Of a stretch of DNA of 64,000 nucleotides, positions 34,483 to 46,264 are shown piece after piece. The stretch spans positions 62,001 to 126,000 of the forward strand of contig JALMLS010000421.1 in the NCBI GenBank assembly GCA_038496445.1. The letters run 5' to 3'. The translations under genes and the position numbers were made by a program. Source of the DNA: Trichosphaerium sp. ATCC 40318. Taxonomy: Eukaryota; Discosea; Flabellinia; Trichosidae. The notes under the pieces were generated by a model. That model made no database searches and was not told the DNA's origin. It saw only the letters and a program-made list of their open reading frames with translations. Positions within the stretch are counted from its first letter, which is position 1. Each line of letters opens with the position of its first letter.

Positions 34483-36273
34483 TCATAGCTCTATTTCACA
34501 ACATGGATTTGTTTTGAAAATTACGGTCATCACGATAGCTTTTCGAAAAGAAAAAAAAAACTGGAAAAAAAGAGGAAACGTTTTAAAACAACGACTTGTA
34601 CCTGCAGTAGTTTTTGATAATTCGTCTATGAGATGACTATATCTATCTGTATTTATATCTAATTGTACAGCACCATCCAAAGTTTCAACAAGCTTGGAGA
34701 ATACATTCATTGTTTTTATTAATTGGCCTTTTAACTCCTTCCCACGTAATGTCACTACAAAAAAACGTAAGCTCGACGTAAATCACTTTTGCTTATACTC
34801 AAAAGCTGCTCTGCTTTAAAAAAAGCGTTTTGCGAGAAAAACTAGGCGTCGCCAAGCGTTTTGGAAGAAAACAACAAATAAGCAACTTAATTTCAGTCTA
34901 CGTACTCCCAATTACTCTGACGCTCATACCAGCTTCTATTGCTAACCATTTTAACTCTGTCACAGCCGATTTACGTTCAGTACTTGAACCAGCTCTTAAA
35001 TCAAAAAATCAATAACTTAAAATTGACGAGGATTGTGTAAACAACAGCAACTACGCTTACTCAGAAACTGATTTTTTGAGTGTTCTAACGACAGAATCTA
35101 ACTCTCTAGTTTGTTGTGGTAGTGTCAAGAGGTTCAAATCAATAATCAGGGATTGTATAGTTTCAAGCGATGTAGCAATGATATTATCAGCAGCAAGCAT
35201 CTTATACGCCTTCAAATTAGTAATCGTATCCCTAAATCAATTATTACAACAAAAACCAACAAAATCATCCTCAACGCTAACCTTATAAACTCTCCAGTAT
35301 CGTCTACATTCTGTTTAAAGTTTTTAGAAAAAGGAGCATCAAGAGAGCTCTTACAATCTTTAGCGAGTTGCACTGAGAACTCCTCTAAACAACGTCAGCA
35401 TGTGTATCTTAAAAAAAGAAATAAGACTAACCAAGTGCATACACTTCTGCAGCTATGTCCAATGCGTCTTCTTCAGATAAAGAGTCACCTTTTAACATTG
35501 TTTTAATACTTCCTGTAATTGACGTTGTATAAAACAAATGGCGCGTAAGGACAGCTAACATTGTTCTCCTGTACTGCGTCACGATCTAAGACAAACAAGT
35601 ATTAGCTATACAACAACTCATGCATGAAACCAAACAATTGAAGACAAAATCGTTGGTCTACAATAGACGCTGTTCGCAGTACGAATGATTTTTGAGGCGT
35701 TTTGTTGCCAAAGAAAAAAAATCAATACAAAGCACGTGTCGCATAACTTACGGACGATAAATAAGCTTCACTCAATTGTTTGTGTAGTTTGTTACATCTC
35801 CATAACGCTCCAATAGCACCTATCCAATCTTGGAGTGCTTACACTCGATTTTAGGACGACAACGTTTAAAAACTTTTTCATCATTTTACCTAATTGAGTT
35901 TCGCATTGTATAAATAACTGCTTGGCGTCATCATGTTCTACAAAATATTTAAACGCGTTCAAAGACACTTTTAACAGTTTTGGGTGCAGTGGAGATTAAA
36001 ACAACATACCAACGATGAAACAATTGGATAATTTGCTTTGATGGGCAGCGCCGACGATGAATACGTTACTTATAGATTCATAAGTTATTTTTCCTTCGCT
36101 GACGAATGTCTTTTTTGTTTTAGACGCCAAATAACGTTACTACGTACTGTATCGTCCTTAAAATAGTGAAATTGAGCTTCTTGTAAAACAAGCCACCGCT
36201 TATTCTTCCATTTACCATTTTTCTGTAGTCGTACCCACCCCTCCTTTACAGCGCCATGCGCGTTGCCTTTCAT
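34483..36273 (-). CDS. PH-domain protein with helical C-terminal region (about 10 exons)
   Basis: ATG 36273 opens MKGNAHGAVKEGWVRLQKNG then KWKNKRWLVLQEAQFHYFKD, a pleckstrin-homology start (GW-x-L-x-K then K-R-W-x-x-L). The next exons supply the rest of the fold and its conserved Trp: FIVVSLNAFKYFVEHDD, LFIQCETQL, ALQDWIGAIGALWRCNKL. Later exons are helical and leucine-rich (IVTQYRRTMLAVLTRHLFYT, DTITNLKAYKMLAADNIIAT, IIDLNLLTLPQQTRELDSV, GKELKGQLIKTMNVFSKLVE). PH domains bind phosphoinositides or proteins at membranes; the helical part is not recognised. Donors are GTACGT, GTATGT, GTAAAA, GTAAGT, GTTAGT, GTTAGC and GTACAA. The last acceptor (GAAAAG at about 34543) is the least certain. Confidence 0.68.
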
Positions 36274-36472
36274 TAGGGCGAAACAACAATGTAAAAGAAT
36301 TCTAAACGATTTCTGACGAAATGCTTTTGGGTAATATTTTTTCGCTTGATCCTCACTTGAATCTACAGCCCATTTTTCGTTGTCTCTTCACACCAGTTAA
36401 ACCCCAGCGCACCTACTAACCTAAAGTTCGCACTGACAACGCTATTCCTTTCTTTTTAACACGATCTATAGG

Positions 36473-37279
36473 ATGGCTCACACAGCAAGAAACAAAATCA
36501 AAAAGCCAATCGGCGAACCAGTCACAGAGCTCGAGGACCAAGTTACCGAACATATTTTCGACTTACAACAAAATGCAGCGGAAACACTCAAGGACGAACT
36601 TGAAAATCTCTACATCACCAGCGTTGCTGAGGTTCCTGTTGAAGGAAACCAACCTGCTGTAGTTATATTTTTCCCTTTGAAACTCTTGAAGGGATTCAGA
36701 CGCGTACACGCTCGTTTGGTCGATGAGTTGTCCAAGAAACTCAGTGGCCGCGTTGTCTGCTTAATTGCCACCAGAACCATGGAAGGCGCCTACACATCTG
36801 GAAAGAAACCACAACACGCCACAACTGCTTTTATTCACGCTGCTATTCTCGAAGACCTCGTATATCCAGTCGATATCGTCGGAAAACGTATCAGATACAG
36901 AACAGACGGCACCAAATTGTTCAAAGTGTACGTAATTCTCACTTTCAGCGCAGAAAATTTTTAATTTGCTGATTTGTGGGCGTCAGAGCGAATATCGCAA
37001 TTGACGTTTTTGCCCATTGCATTATACGCGTAGTGACGCTTATATTTTTGCACAAAACGCTATTTTCCTTTAGCGCATTTTTTCTTTATCTTTTCACCAA
37101 AATTGTTAAAAAAACATTTTTACTTTTTATGTCATTTTGACACTCACCTTTCGCTTAGATTGCTCAACGAGAACGAACAACAAAACATTGAACACAAACT
37201 CTCCGCTTTGGAAGCTGTATACGTTCACGTCACAAAGAGGAATGTCAAATTTTTGTTCCCTGACCAACGCGCTGAATAA
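36473..37279 (+). CDS. RPS7: 40S ribosomal protein S7 (eS7), 2 exons
   Basis: Component of the small ribosomal subunit. Exon 1 (36473-36927) reads MAHTARNKIKKPIGEP, FFPLKLLKGFRRVHARLVDE, LSGRVVCLIATRTM, HAAILEDLVYPVDIVGKRIR. Exon 2 (37159-37279) completes it: LLNENEQQNIEHKLSALEAV then KRNVKFLFPDQ. The total of 191 residues fits the family (about 190-195). The donor is GTACGT and the acceptor CGCTTAG. A CTATAG directly before the ATG suggests an intron ending in the 5' UTR, common in ribosomal protein genes. Nothing is abnormal. The flanks (36-41 kb) lack CACGTG, unlike the rest of the window. Confidence 0.95.
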
Positions 37280-37817
37280 ATGATTTTTTTTAAACCATAC
37301 AAAGAGAGCCGACTGAGAAAAAGCTTTATACTAAAGAAATAAAAAAAAACAAAAAATAAAACGCGTAAAATTACTAAAACTAAAATTTTTTTTTTGTGAA
37401 ATGTCGCTACTCTACTACTACTTTTGTAGTGCAAATGAGGGTTTACAGACTTGGCGTAGTGGTACAGGCGCTCAGTAGTGTAATTTAACGGCGTACATGC
37501 GCAAACGTCATTAGCTCGTAGATACACAATGTGCACAATCACGGGAGCTCAGTACATGTTTACCCCGTCGTCCTATATTGCTATTGCGATCAGTTAGCAG
37601 AGTGCTTGGCGCCAGAAATCTACAAAAAAGAGCTCTTGGTAAAAACAGCTCCGTAAAGTTATGTACAACGCGGTTTATGGCAAAATCTCTGATTTACAAG
37701 CGAAGTTGTGATGTTCTCTTTTTTTACAGTTGGGTACTTAGTTCTACTCGTCCACTTGATTAGAGTTTTCGGTGCTATGTACAGCCAGATCTGTTTGAGG
37801 TAGTCCCATTGACCTTC
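37280..37817. other. Intergenic, possible tiny gene
   Basis: A spliced frame (about 37578-37800) would give a short basic leader (LLRSVSRVLGARNLQKRAL) followed, after a TTTTTACAG acceptor, by one hydrophobic segment (VGYLVLLVHLIRVFG). That resembles a small mitochondrial membrane protein, but I found no in-frame ATG, so no gene is called. Confidence 0.3.
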
Positions 37818-38030
37818 TTAGATGTCGAAATCGCGAATAGTAACGTATATGTAAAAGAGGGCAGCAAAATAACCGGCTAGGAAGATCCACAAGAGAATGA
37901 AAGCGCCAATAATCTTAAGCCATTCCACAGGCGTGTCTCCGAGACAAGTCCATTTACCGGTTGTTGGATCGCGTCCGAATGGCGAGGAGCACTTGCAGCA
38001 CTTTTTTAACGAGACGTCACCCTTACCCAT
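37818..38030 (-). CDS. 70-residue single-TM protein resembling the N-terminus of Na,K-ATPase beta subunit
   Basis: Single ORF from ATG 38030. Layout: short cytoplasmic part with CCKC, then GRDPTTGKWTCLGDTPVEW, then one membrane helix (IIGAFILLWIFLAGYFAALF), then stop. In Na,K/H,K-ATPase beta subunits the corresponding region reads (N/D)P.TG..(L)GRT..SW..I, followed by the sole membrane helix. Here the large glycosylated ectodomain is absent, and no downstream exon was found. The product could be a P-type-ATPase regulatory micro-protein or an unrelated small membrane protein; family assignment is by eye. Confidence 0.5.
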   Translation of the reverse strand: MGKGDVSLKKCCKCSSPFGRDPTTGKWTCLGDTPVEWLKIIGAFILLWIFLAGYFAALFYIYVTIRDFDI

Positions 38031-38301
38031 ATTTTGTTTATCTGGTTTAAAGAATATGGGTGACTACCCGACTTATTTTACACGCAGTTACCCGAATTAC
38101 AGTTGCTGTCTCTGTTTGTTGGTTTAACTACCCATTACTATTGTTTAGCTTGACATTTAGTGTCAGAAGTCGTTAACGAAACGGCTACGTGGTGGTTTGC
38201 GCCCTACACTTGGTTAGTTCATGTTTTTATAGCGTTCAGGTTTAGATTCACATGTTGCGTTAGCAAACGTTTACGCTTGTAAATTATAGTGTCCTGTTGT
38301 T

Positions 38302-38679
38302 ATGGTTGTACCACAGAACGAACTTTCTAATTGTTTATTGGCGCCTATTGCTTATTTCAGCATAGAAATTCTCGAACTTAATGAAAATCTTGTATTGGCA
38401 TTTATTATTGCACCTTTGACTACAAAAAACAGCTTGAGGCATTGTAAGTACCCTTAAAGACATTTGATGTCTCTTTCGCCTACCAGCCGCAATGCCAAAA
38501 CCCTACGCAATGTCTACAAGGTATGTATAGCATTTTAAGAGCGCCTTGCGCCATTTCTAGCAAATGTCCTATCGAATCTGTTGTACCATGTGGGTTGACA
38601 ACGTAAGTGCACTAGCTAGTGGTGCAAGGCAAACGCAAGTAAAGTAAAAAAAGTATACAAACTAGCGTTTTACTCTAAA
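38302..38679 (+). CDS. Small hypothetical protein (4 short exons, tentative)
   Basis: ATG 38302 reads MVVPQNELSNCLLAPIAYFS then IEILELNENLVLAFIIAPLT. Candidate introns GTAAGT...CCAG, GTATGT...CTAG and GTAAGT...CTAG keep one frame through SAMPKPYAMST, KCPIESVVPCGLT and a final VLL stop just before 38681. About 75 residues. Without splicing the ORF stops after 53 codons. No family recognised; low support. Confidence 0.25.
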
Positions 38680-38798
38680 CATGGGTATTTTATCTTCTAT
38701 TGGCTTGTTGAGCGCTCACAGAACCCTTTCAGGGAGCCGAAAACTTTTACAACACAAACACTGTAATATCTCACCTCATTGTAAATCGTAATCATACA

Positions 38799-39064
38799 AT
38801 GAGCAAAGCGAGTCACTACAAGGAGGCTGTGGCGTTGCAGAATAGTTTTAACAAAATAGGAACGGACCTCATTAATGCGCCTTCCGAAAATCACATAAAC
38901 ATCATGTTAGGTGCGTAGATTTACAAGAGAAACATCTTTTTGGCTTTCCGTTAAGTCTTTTTTAGGGAATGCGATGCATGTAACCTCAAACCTCGTATCT
39001 ATGACGGAGAACTTGACTCATAACGTTGTACGGCATTTGGACAATATTGATCTTTATCGAAACT
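38799..39064 (+). CDS. Small helical hypothetical protein (2 exons)
   Basis: ATG 38799 reads MSKASHYKEAVALQNSFNKI then GTDLINAPSENHINIML. A GTGCGT donor and a CTTTTTTAG acceptor (about 38909-38965) lead to GNAMHVTSNLVSMTENLTHN then VVRHLDNIDLYRN, ending at TGA 29 nt before the RhoGEF-RhoGAP start. The product is about 70 residues, mostly amphipathic helix, reminiscent of small lysosome- or vesicle-positioning complex subunits (BORC/BLOC-1 type) in size and texture only. An upstream ATG at 38681 is in another frame. Confidence 0.4.
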
Positions 39065-39092
39065 GAACACCAAACAATAGAACAAATTATTG

Positions 39093-42000
39093 ATGGAACT
39101 TGCTTCATCTACTACGCGCTTTACGAGTACAACGTTTCCAGAATTCCAGCAAAAAATGAAGCAATCAAAAAAACAAAGGCGTCGAAAATCTCCTGCTGAT
39201 GGTGAAACTGGAGCAAAAGAAAGTAAAACAGTTTCAAGTAGTGCTCGTGCAGATACTGAATGGATGGAAAATGAACTAGGTGTACGTTAAGTGTCACAAT
39301 CGGTGTTTTTTTCAGAAGAATGATGATTTTTTTTTGTTTGACTGTTGATCTTTTTTGGTACTAACGTATCTTGTTCTAGTTGGCTGAAACTGAACTCTTA
39401 CAGAAGCTGTTATCTGTGTACACAACGACACATAACTTGTTTGCTCGTGGTGTCATTTTCATGGACGAACTAAGGCCGTCAATAGAATGGTATCAAACAC
39501 GTTTGAATAATGTTCAAGAATCTGTACGGCTTATCACTCCTTCTGGTTGTTGTTATTTTTCTTCGAGTCTTAAACCCTATTAGCTCAAAAAGGGTGAACA
39601 GTTCGTTAGTGACGAAATACCTCCATCACTAAACATGGAGTACGTGTTATCAAGGAAAAGTCTTATTATTTTTCTAAATTACTTTTAGGAATTTACCTAT
39701 TCCTTCTCCTCGGGGTAGATCGATTTCTCGTGACAAGTCGCACATGTCGTTACCACCGTTACGTAATTCTGCACAAGCTGCATCGCCTAGAAAGCGTGGA
39801 GGGGCTCAGGCGAAGACAAAAGGTTACAAGGATTCTAGTAGTCCCGACAAGCCACATCAGCCAAAGAGAGGCTCGTCTAAGAGAGCGGCAGCTATGCGAG
39901 CTGGATATGGCGCAACTCTACCTACATTACCTATAACATCGCATACTGCCAAACCATCCAAAGTAAAGCATGGGGTACCAGTTACAAGCGATGGAAGCGA
40001 TGAGTATGACTATAAATCTTACCAGAGAACAGTAGTAACTGCTTTTAGTGATGTTGCACAAGGTTATGATAGTGCGCGATCAGCAGACACGATTGCCTCC
40101 CATAGAAGTCATACATCAGTTACGCCCGAAGTGACTAATTCAAACAAGTCGGTCACTTCTCCTACTGCTGATGCAGTAAACCTGTACGGCTTTTTTTTTG
40201 GTGCAGATTTTGACGTTATTAAGCGACCTTGGTGACCTCAAAGCATCACATCCTAGTATTGTGTCGCCTTCTGTTGATGTGCGCAAAGTTTTATTGCGTC
40301 TTGTTATATCTGAGCGTGGTTTTGTAAATGACTTGTTGTCTGTTTCTCAGGTACTCCAAAAAACTTTTATGGCTCGCCTACCAAAAAGTTAACTTTTTTG
40401 TAGGTGTACAAACCAGAGATTCTTCAACAAAAGAATATACTACGCTCAGCACAAGATGCTGACCTTTTGTTCTCAAATAGTCACGAATTACTTGAAGTAC
40501 ATAATCAGCTATGGAGGAATTTCGAGCAGCTCTTAGAGGTAAGGATAGAAAATGTTCTTTTTTGTTTTTAAAGTTTCTTTCGTGCTAACGCTGTTGTGTT
40601 TTTCTTTAGTCCACTAAAGAATCAACAGATCCAGAGAGCCTTGATATTGGTGCTATTTTCTTGTTGCATGGTCAAGCGCTTATGAATGTTTATCCTAAAT
40701 ACCACGCAAATGCACCAAGGAGTAGGCAGTGTCTTGATGATTATATGAAGAAGAGTAAAAAGTTTAGAGATTTACTTGCTAGTTGTGAGATGCGTGAAGG
40801 TGTTAAAGGGTTACAGAACATAATGGCATTGCCGTTAGCACGATTGGGTTACTATAAGGACATTTTGAAGGTAGTCCGTCACTTGTTGAGTTTTAAACTA
40901 AATTCTTAAGCGTGCTTTGGAAAATACACAAGAAAATAGTAACGCTCATGCAATGATGTTTGATGCTCTTGCTAAGATTAAAGATATTGAAGAACTCATT
41001 GAAGAGAAAGTTCATGCTGCCGAGTCGTTGAATGTCCTTAGTAGCCTTCAAGCGAGGATACCAGGTTTACAGGTTCGTTGTTTTTTAACGTTGTCTAAAT
41101 ATTGTATTCTTAACCTAACATCCTTTTTTATTAGATTAGCTTGGTAAGACCTGGAAGGCAGTTCTTAAGAAGTCAATCTGTTGTATCTGTTGTGATAACA
41201 GGCTCTACTATGAATAATTTTGGTGAAGATGGAAATGCCAAGAAAGTGAAGTCAGATAAACATCCTGACTTTGTATTTTTGTTTAGGTATCGTTGTTATT
41301 GATATATCTTTTTTTCGTTGTTTGCCATGTTGAAAGGACTTACCTTTGTTGTAGTGATATTCTTGTGTATACACGTCACAGACAAGGTCAACATCGTGAA
41401 GCTGGATATGTTGAACTCCATACAGTACATTTACAACCTTCTAGTAATCCACGTAAGAATTGCCCTTTTTTTTTGTCGTTACTTATGTCATGTTAGTTTC
41501 TTTTGCACTTGTTTCTATAGATGAAGGTTTTGACTATACTATTAATTTTGCAACAAAGAAAGATAGAGAGCTTGCAGAACAGACAATTCTGAATATATTA
41601 GCAAAGCTTATAGACAGGAAAGGTAATAATAGCTTTTATGAACATTTTTCTCTTTTGAACTAAACAGTTTTTTTTTGTAAGTGTTCGACACACCTCTCAA
41701 GACATTGGTTGAGCGTGCTGGTCCTGATTACGATATTCCAGTATTCCTTGAGAGCACATGTAAATATATCGTTGAAGAAGGCACGTGGTTTATTATTTTT
41801 TATCACGTGATAGTTATATTTCGTGTTTTTTTGATGTTTTCGTTTTGGTTATGTTGTACTTATTTCTTGTTTTGTTAGGAATACACATGGAAGGTATTTT
41901 TAGAAAATCTGGGTTGAAGATGAATATCCAAGAGTTAAAGAGTCGTGTTGACTCTTCTGACTTTATATTTGATGCTGGAGACGAGCGGGTAACACCACAT

Positions 42001-43592
42001 AATGTTGCTGGTTTGTTGAAGCTATGGCTGAGAGAGCTTCCTCAGTCTTTGAGTGTTTTTGATCTCTATCATCGATTTTTGGCAATGCTAAGTACGTTAT
42101 TATCAATACAGTAACTATAATGCTTATTCAGTATATAGATATTGCAGATTTAAAGACGAGAGCAGCATATGCATGTAAATTGGTTCAACAGATGCCTTTT
42201 GAGAATAGGTATAAAGTTATTCAAAATTTCTTTTACTCTTTTTTATTGTTTACTATTTGTGGTCGTCTTGTATTCTTCCTTCTATTATGTTGAGTGAAAA
42301 ACCCCCGTGGATAATTAGTATCTATCTATACAAAATCTCATTGGAAGTCACGTTTGACACCACGTGCTTTGCAAGACTTTTTTCCTTTCGACCTGTTTTT
42401 AGCTGATTTTTTTTTTTTTTAGGGCGTCAATGCAACACTTATTTAAAACGTTGGTGGCTATTGCTAGCAACTCTGACGAGAATCTTATGGTTCCAAAAAA
42501 TCTTGCAATTGTTATGGGACCTAATGTATTTCGTCGGCGACCTACCAAGATAGACTTCGAAAAAGTTGATGAAGCAACGCAGGACAAACATGTTGTAAGT
42601 TATCTCATATTTTTCTCCCTACGTTTTTTTTTGTTTGCTAAAGATTTTATTAGAGCGAGGCTTTAGCTTCTGCTATGCTTATGGATCCTGCTAGTCTTGC
42701 TAAAGTAGGCGCAGTTACAGAGTTTTTCATTACACATTATGATGCTATATGGCATGAGACTGAAGTTGAGAGAGCAAACAGGAAGACACTGCGACAAGAG
42801 CAAAAGGCTCAATTGTTACATGAAGATAAAAAGATTAAGGCTGAGTATGCTAAAAAGATTGAACGTGCTAAGGACTTGGAAAGTGGATTGAATCCAGTAA
42901 AAGCTGAGTTGTTACCAACCCTCGGTAAAGTTGTTTGTCAGGTACCTTTTTTTTCTCATTTGCGATTGTTTTTGCTTTCCAAGCTTTGTGGTTGGCTGTG
43001 GTGGCTTTTTTATCGCTTCAGTACATTTATGCTGTTATAAACGTGCGGTAATCTTTATTGGTTGGTGTAACGGCATATTGTGCTTGGTTGTGGCCCAAGA
43101 AATGGTTTTTCGGAGATTTTTTGGCTCATTTTTTTTGGTGTTAATTGTTGGTTCTTTGCAGGGATTCTTAAAGTTGAAAACAAAGAAAACATGGTCTTCT
43201 TATTGGTTTATTTTGAAATACTCTTCGTTGTCTTATTTTAAAGGACAAAAAGTACGTTCTTTGAATGAAACCTCGTTTGAATTGACTCTTTCTGTTGGTT
43301 CGTTTTTCTGATTTTCTCTGTTAGGATATAAAGCCTAAAGGCAGGATACAACTACATAATAGCGTACTAGGTAAATCAACAGAAAAAACACATTGTATTG
43401 TACTCTCTGTTGAGGGTAAAGCGTATTTGTTGGTAAGTTTATGTTTTTCAAAAAGTAAGAAAAGGATTATGAGTACTCATACTTGTTTTTTCTCCCTTCT
43501 AGGCCACTCGAAGTAGTAGTGATATGGAAGTATGGTGGAAGGCTTTAGAATCTTGTATTGAGCAAGATATGGCTCATGACTCTTCAGAGTGA
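39093..43592 (+). CDS. Multidomain Rho regulator: coiled N-terminus, RhoGEF (DH), PH, RhoGAP, PH (about 19 exons)
   Basis: About 1,000 residues. Order: helical N-terminus (AETELLQKLLSVYTTTHNLF); Ser/Lys-rich linker; DH domain at about 300-500 (VRKVLLRLVISERGFVNDLL, LFSNSHELLEVHNQLWRNFE, MALPLARLGYYKDILK); PH at about 510-635 (PDFVFLFSDILVYTRHR); RhoGAP at about 640-860 (VFLESTCKYIVEEG, then IHMEGIFRKSG with the arginine finger, VAGLLKLWLRELPQSL, KNLAIVMGPNVF); second PH at about 905-990 (GFLKLKTKKTWSSYWFILK, MEVWWKALESC). It would activate and also switch off Rho/Rac GTPases, as BCR/ABR do. The intron before IHMEGIF has a GC donor (G|GCACGT). Stop at 43590-43592. All catalytic signatures are intact. 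Confidence 0.88.
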
Positions 43593-44424
43593 GAAGAACG
43601 AAGAGAAGAGGATTATCTCTTTTTTTTCTTATTTTCAACTTCTTTGATTGCTGTTGTCTGGATGTTGACCTTATTTAACCTCCTCATTGATCAATTTATC
43701 AACAAACCAAAAAAAAAAAACCACCACCCCGAAATGAGGGTAATTTGTAAAGTAAAAAAAAACCCAACTTGGAAAAACATTTACGATTTTGTACACGTTT
43801 TTCGTATGTCGGCATAACAGATTATTACAACCTTTGTTTTCTCTCAAGACTCCTTTGCATACTTAGAGCTACAGTAAAGTCAAGACGTTTACCATACCAA
43901 CCAAGGTCCAAGCAATGAGGTAAGAAGTCAATACCACAAAAAAAAAAAAGAAAGTGTATTTGTGTAAAGAAAGAACAAAAATAATCACTTGACAAAACAA
44001 GTTGATGTTAGGTAGCATGCACTTATTTTTTTAAACGAGTGTTCGCAAGTTCTTTTTTGCGTATCGAACCTTTGTGCCCGTCACATTAATCAATTTAGCG
44101 AAAAGTATTGCCACTGTTTTCTGTAATAATCTATTTCCGTAATAGACACTTAAGTTATAAAGCTATTGACTGCTAGAATAAATAAAGCGATAAGTGCATA
44201 CAGCAGCTTCTGATGTCAAAAGACGCAGAACTCGAAAATCAAAGGTAATTACAACAGTGTCCAATCTGACTAGGCATCATACGCTTATTTACGCGTAGAA
44301 AAGTAGAAAGCAAGTAAGTGATTTGTTTTATTCTTTGGATACATACACTACGTGGGTTAGGTTTAATGTTGTTTTAAAAGGTGACAGACATTCAAACTAT
44401 TTTGTTTTTTGATGCACGCGAATC
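43593..44424. other. Intergenic, possible micro-ORF
   Basis: AT-rich with A-runs (43709, 43938). A three-exon frame could run from ATG 44213 (MSKDAELENQ, then KVES, then KFNVVLKGDRHSNYFVF), stopping just before the MORN pseudogene. At 33 residues it is too short to call a gene. Confidence 0.35.
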
Positions 44425-45103
44425 ATAGCCAATGATCTTCTATTGGTGTACCATCTTTGGACCATACCTTGGGTTCACCTTGTACTCGATCATCAACCAT
44501 TGTGGCTTTTTCCGAGAGTTGACCATGCCATTTGAAAAACTCACATTTCCATCAACATATACTAACTTTGCTGTAAAAGCTGCCCATTTGCATGCCATGC
44601 TTTGCACACACCATTTTCTATATTGCTAATGAGTATACCCTCAAACATTATTTGTCCTTTGATATTCCATTGTTTGTATTCACCTTGCTTGTCATCAACG
44701 TATGAATGAATGAATGTTTTGTTTATTAAGTCTACGCCTAAATTTAAGACATAATTTTGGGTAGCTGTTTTTCATCAACGTATGTCTGTTGACTTAAGGT
44801 TGCCCGTTTATATGCCACTCCTTAGTATCACCAGTTGTTTATTTTCAAAGTACATACCTTGGTGCTTAATTTATCCGTTTATATGCCATTCTCTGTATTC
44901 ACCATGTGTTTTATCATCTAACACTTTAGTTTGAAGCTCCAGTTCAGCGTTGTTTCTGCGTACTTTATTTCGGTTTGAACTTCCGTTGACTCAATCATTC
45001 GGCGAACGGTATTTTTTGTTTTGTTGAAGTTGCGAAGTTGCTCATCTTTAGGATTCAAAAGGTCTTTAAATGACGGTCTACAGGTGGTATATTCTATCCA
45101 CAA
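44425..45103 (-). pseudogene. Decayed MORN-variant repeat gene
   Basis: On the minus strand MORN-type units can be read: HGEYREWHING, GDTKEWHINGQP, YVDDKQGEYKQWNIKGQI, NGVCKAWHANGQLL, FFKWHGQLSEKATMVDD, QGEPKVWSKDGTPIEDHW, ending at TGA 44425. The frame is lost twice and has TAA in place of the CAA expected for Gln after HING (near 44872), so it is not translatable as one protein. It is a relative of the intact gene at 8109-9329. The upstream part (FKDLLNPKDEQLRNFNKTKN, to 45103) may be its N-terminus. Confidence 0.7.
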
Positions 45104-45138
45104 AAGTTACACTTTTATTTAGTATTTACAAGCCATTG

Positions 45139-46264
45139 TCACGTTCTCATTAAGTAAAATCGTCTCCATGCGCGATATGCATAAATAGAAGTTGTTAATG
45201 CAAATGTTAATGTAGATAATATCCATATCAAGTAACCACTACCTGTTACTATACCACCAGTAGTCGTATTTCCTATCAAAAAAAAAGTGAGTTTTTGGTT
45301 TAAAAAGTTTCAAAATATTAGTCACCAGCATGATTGAAATATCATTTGTTAGATTAAATAGAAATTAAAAAGCAACGGTATACTTATGTTTAAATATATA
45401 AACCTTCAAAAGGTACATACTGAACGAAGACTTCGAAAAATGGATGTTTTTAGTAGAGGACTATGATTTGTTTTTTTTTCCGATCCGAACTTTTTTTGCG
45501 TACCTTGTCCAAGTAATACCTGACCATATACAGTCACACCAAATGCTAAAGTTCGGACAATCAAATCAGTTGTTTTGCATATAATTATAATATACCCATC
45601 CTTCACGTCACTCTTTCTTTGTTTCAAAATTAAAAATACAATAATAGCAAAGACTTCAGTAGCAATGCAAGCCAAAAAGCCAAAAACAATATCAACAAGT
45701 GACAACGTGAATAATACAAGTGTAAATGCCTTATAACTCTCAGGTATTCTAGGACGCTTCCAACGTACACTAGTCGTAGCTAGGAAAAGAAGTGAGAATA
45801 CACTTGGCATGTGATAAGAAAGGAGACTTACTTTGCGTTTTTGTATCTATTTTGGTTCCAGATGCTGTATGAAAACTAATTCTAGCTGCATCCTCAGCTG
45901 TTGCATTATTGTCTACAGGTTCATTTATATTGTGGTGTCCTAGTGTAGATTCTTCTGTGTAGCTCGTCATAGTATAGCTTGCACCACTGCTACACAAATC
46001 GATTAGTTTTCCTAAAGGTGAAATAGCTTTTAGTTACTTTTTTGTTTCTAGTGTTCTTCTTGATTCATTTGTGATATAAATGGGAGCCGCTGAAGAAATT
46101 CTTGGAGGTGCTATAGACTCTATACTAGTACTAGAGTCATGATCTATGTAAATTGCTTGGTCGTTGTCCACTGGTGAATCTTGTACGAAAGGTCAAGAAA
46201 AGTGAATGTCGTTTGACTTCACCACGTGCGTGTATGAGAAATAATTCAGCGTACCTACGATCAT
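45139..46264 (-). CDS. Four-transmembrane protein with Ser/Thr-rich N-terminal tail (5 exons)
   Basis: ATG 46264 (MIV) joins through a GTACGC intron to DSPVDNDQAIYIDHDSSTSI, then SYTMTSYTEESTLGHHN, then the membrane part. The helices are AFTLVLFTLSLVDIVFGFLA (continuing into CIATEVFAIIVFLIL), GYIIIICKTTDLIVRTLAFG, and in the last exon GYLIWILSTLTFALTTSIYA. It ends RRFYLMRT at TGA 45139. About 245 residues. The long polar N-tail and three or four clustered helices fit many small membrane families (MARVEL-like, for instance), but no signature is decisive. All five exons join in frame; the second acceptor was chosen to avoid a stop. Confidence 0.6.

Noticed and set aside
37440-37500. Possible tRNA-like sequence (GTAGTGGTACAGGCGC)
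   Set aside because: No acceptor stem or anticodon arm can be paired; a tRNA scan would settle it.
44860-44880. TAA read as Gln (alternative genetic code)
   Set aside because: TAA, TAG and TGA all act as stops at the ends of clean genes here (RPS7 and monooxygenase TAA, phosphatase TAG, Rho regulator TGA), and this copy also has frameshifts.
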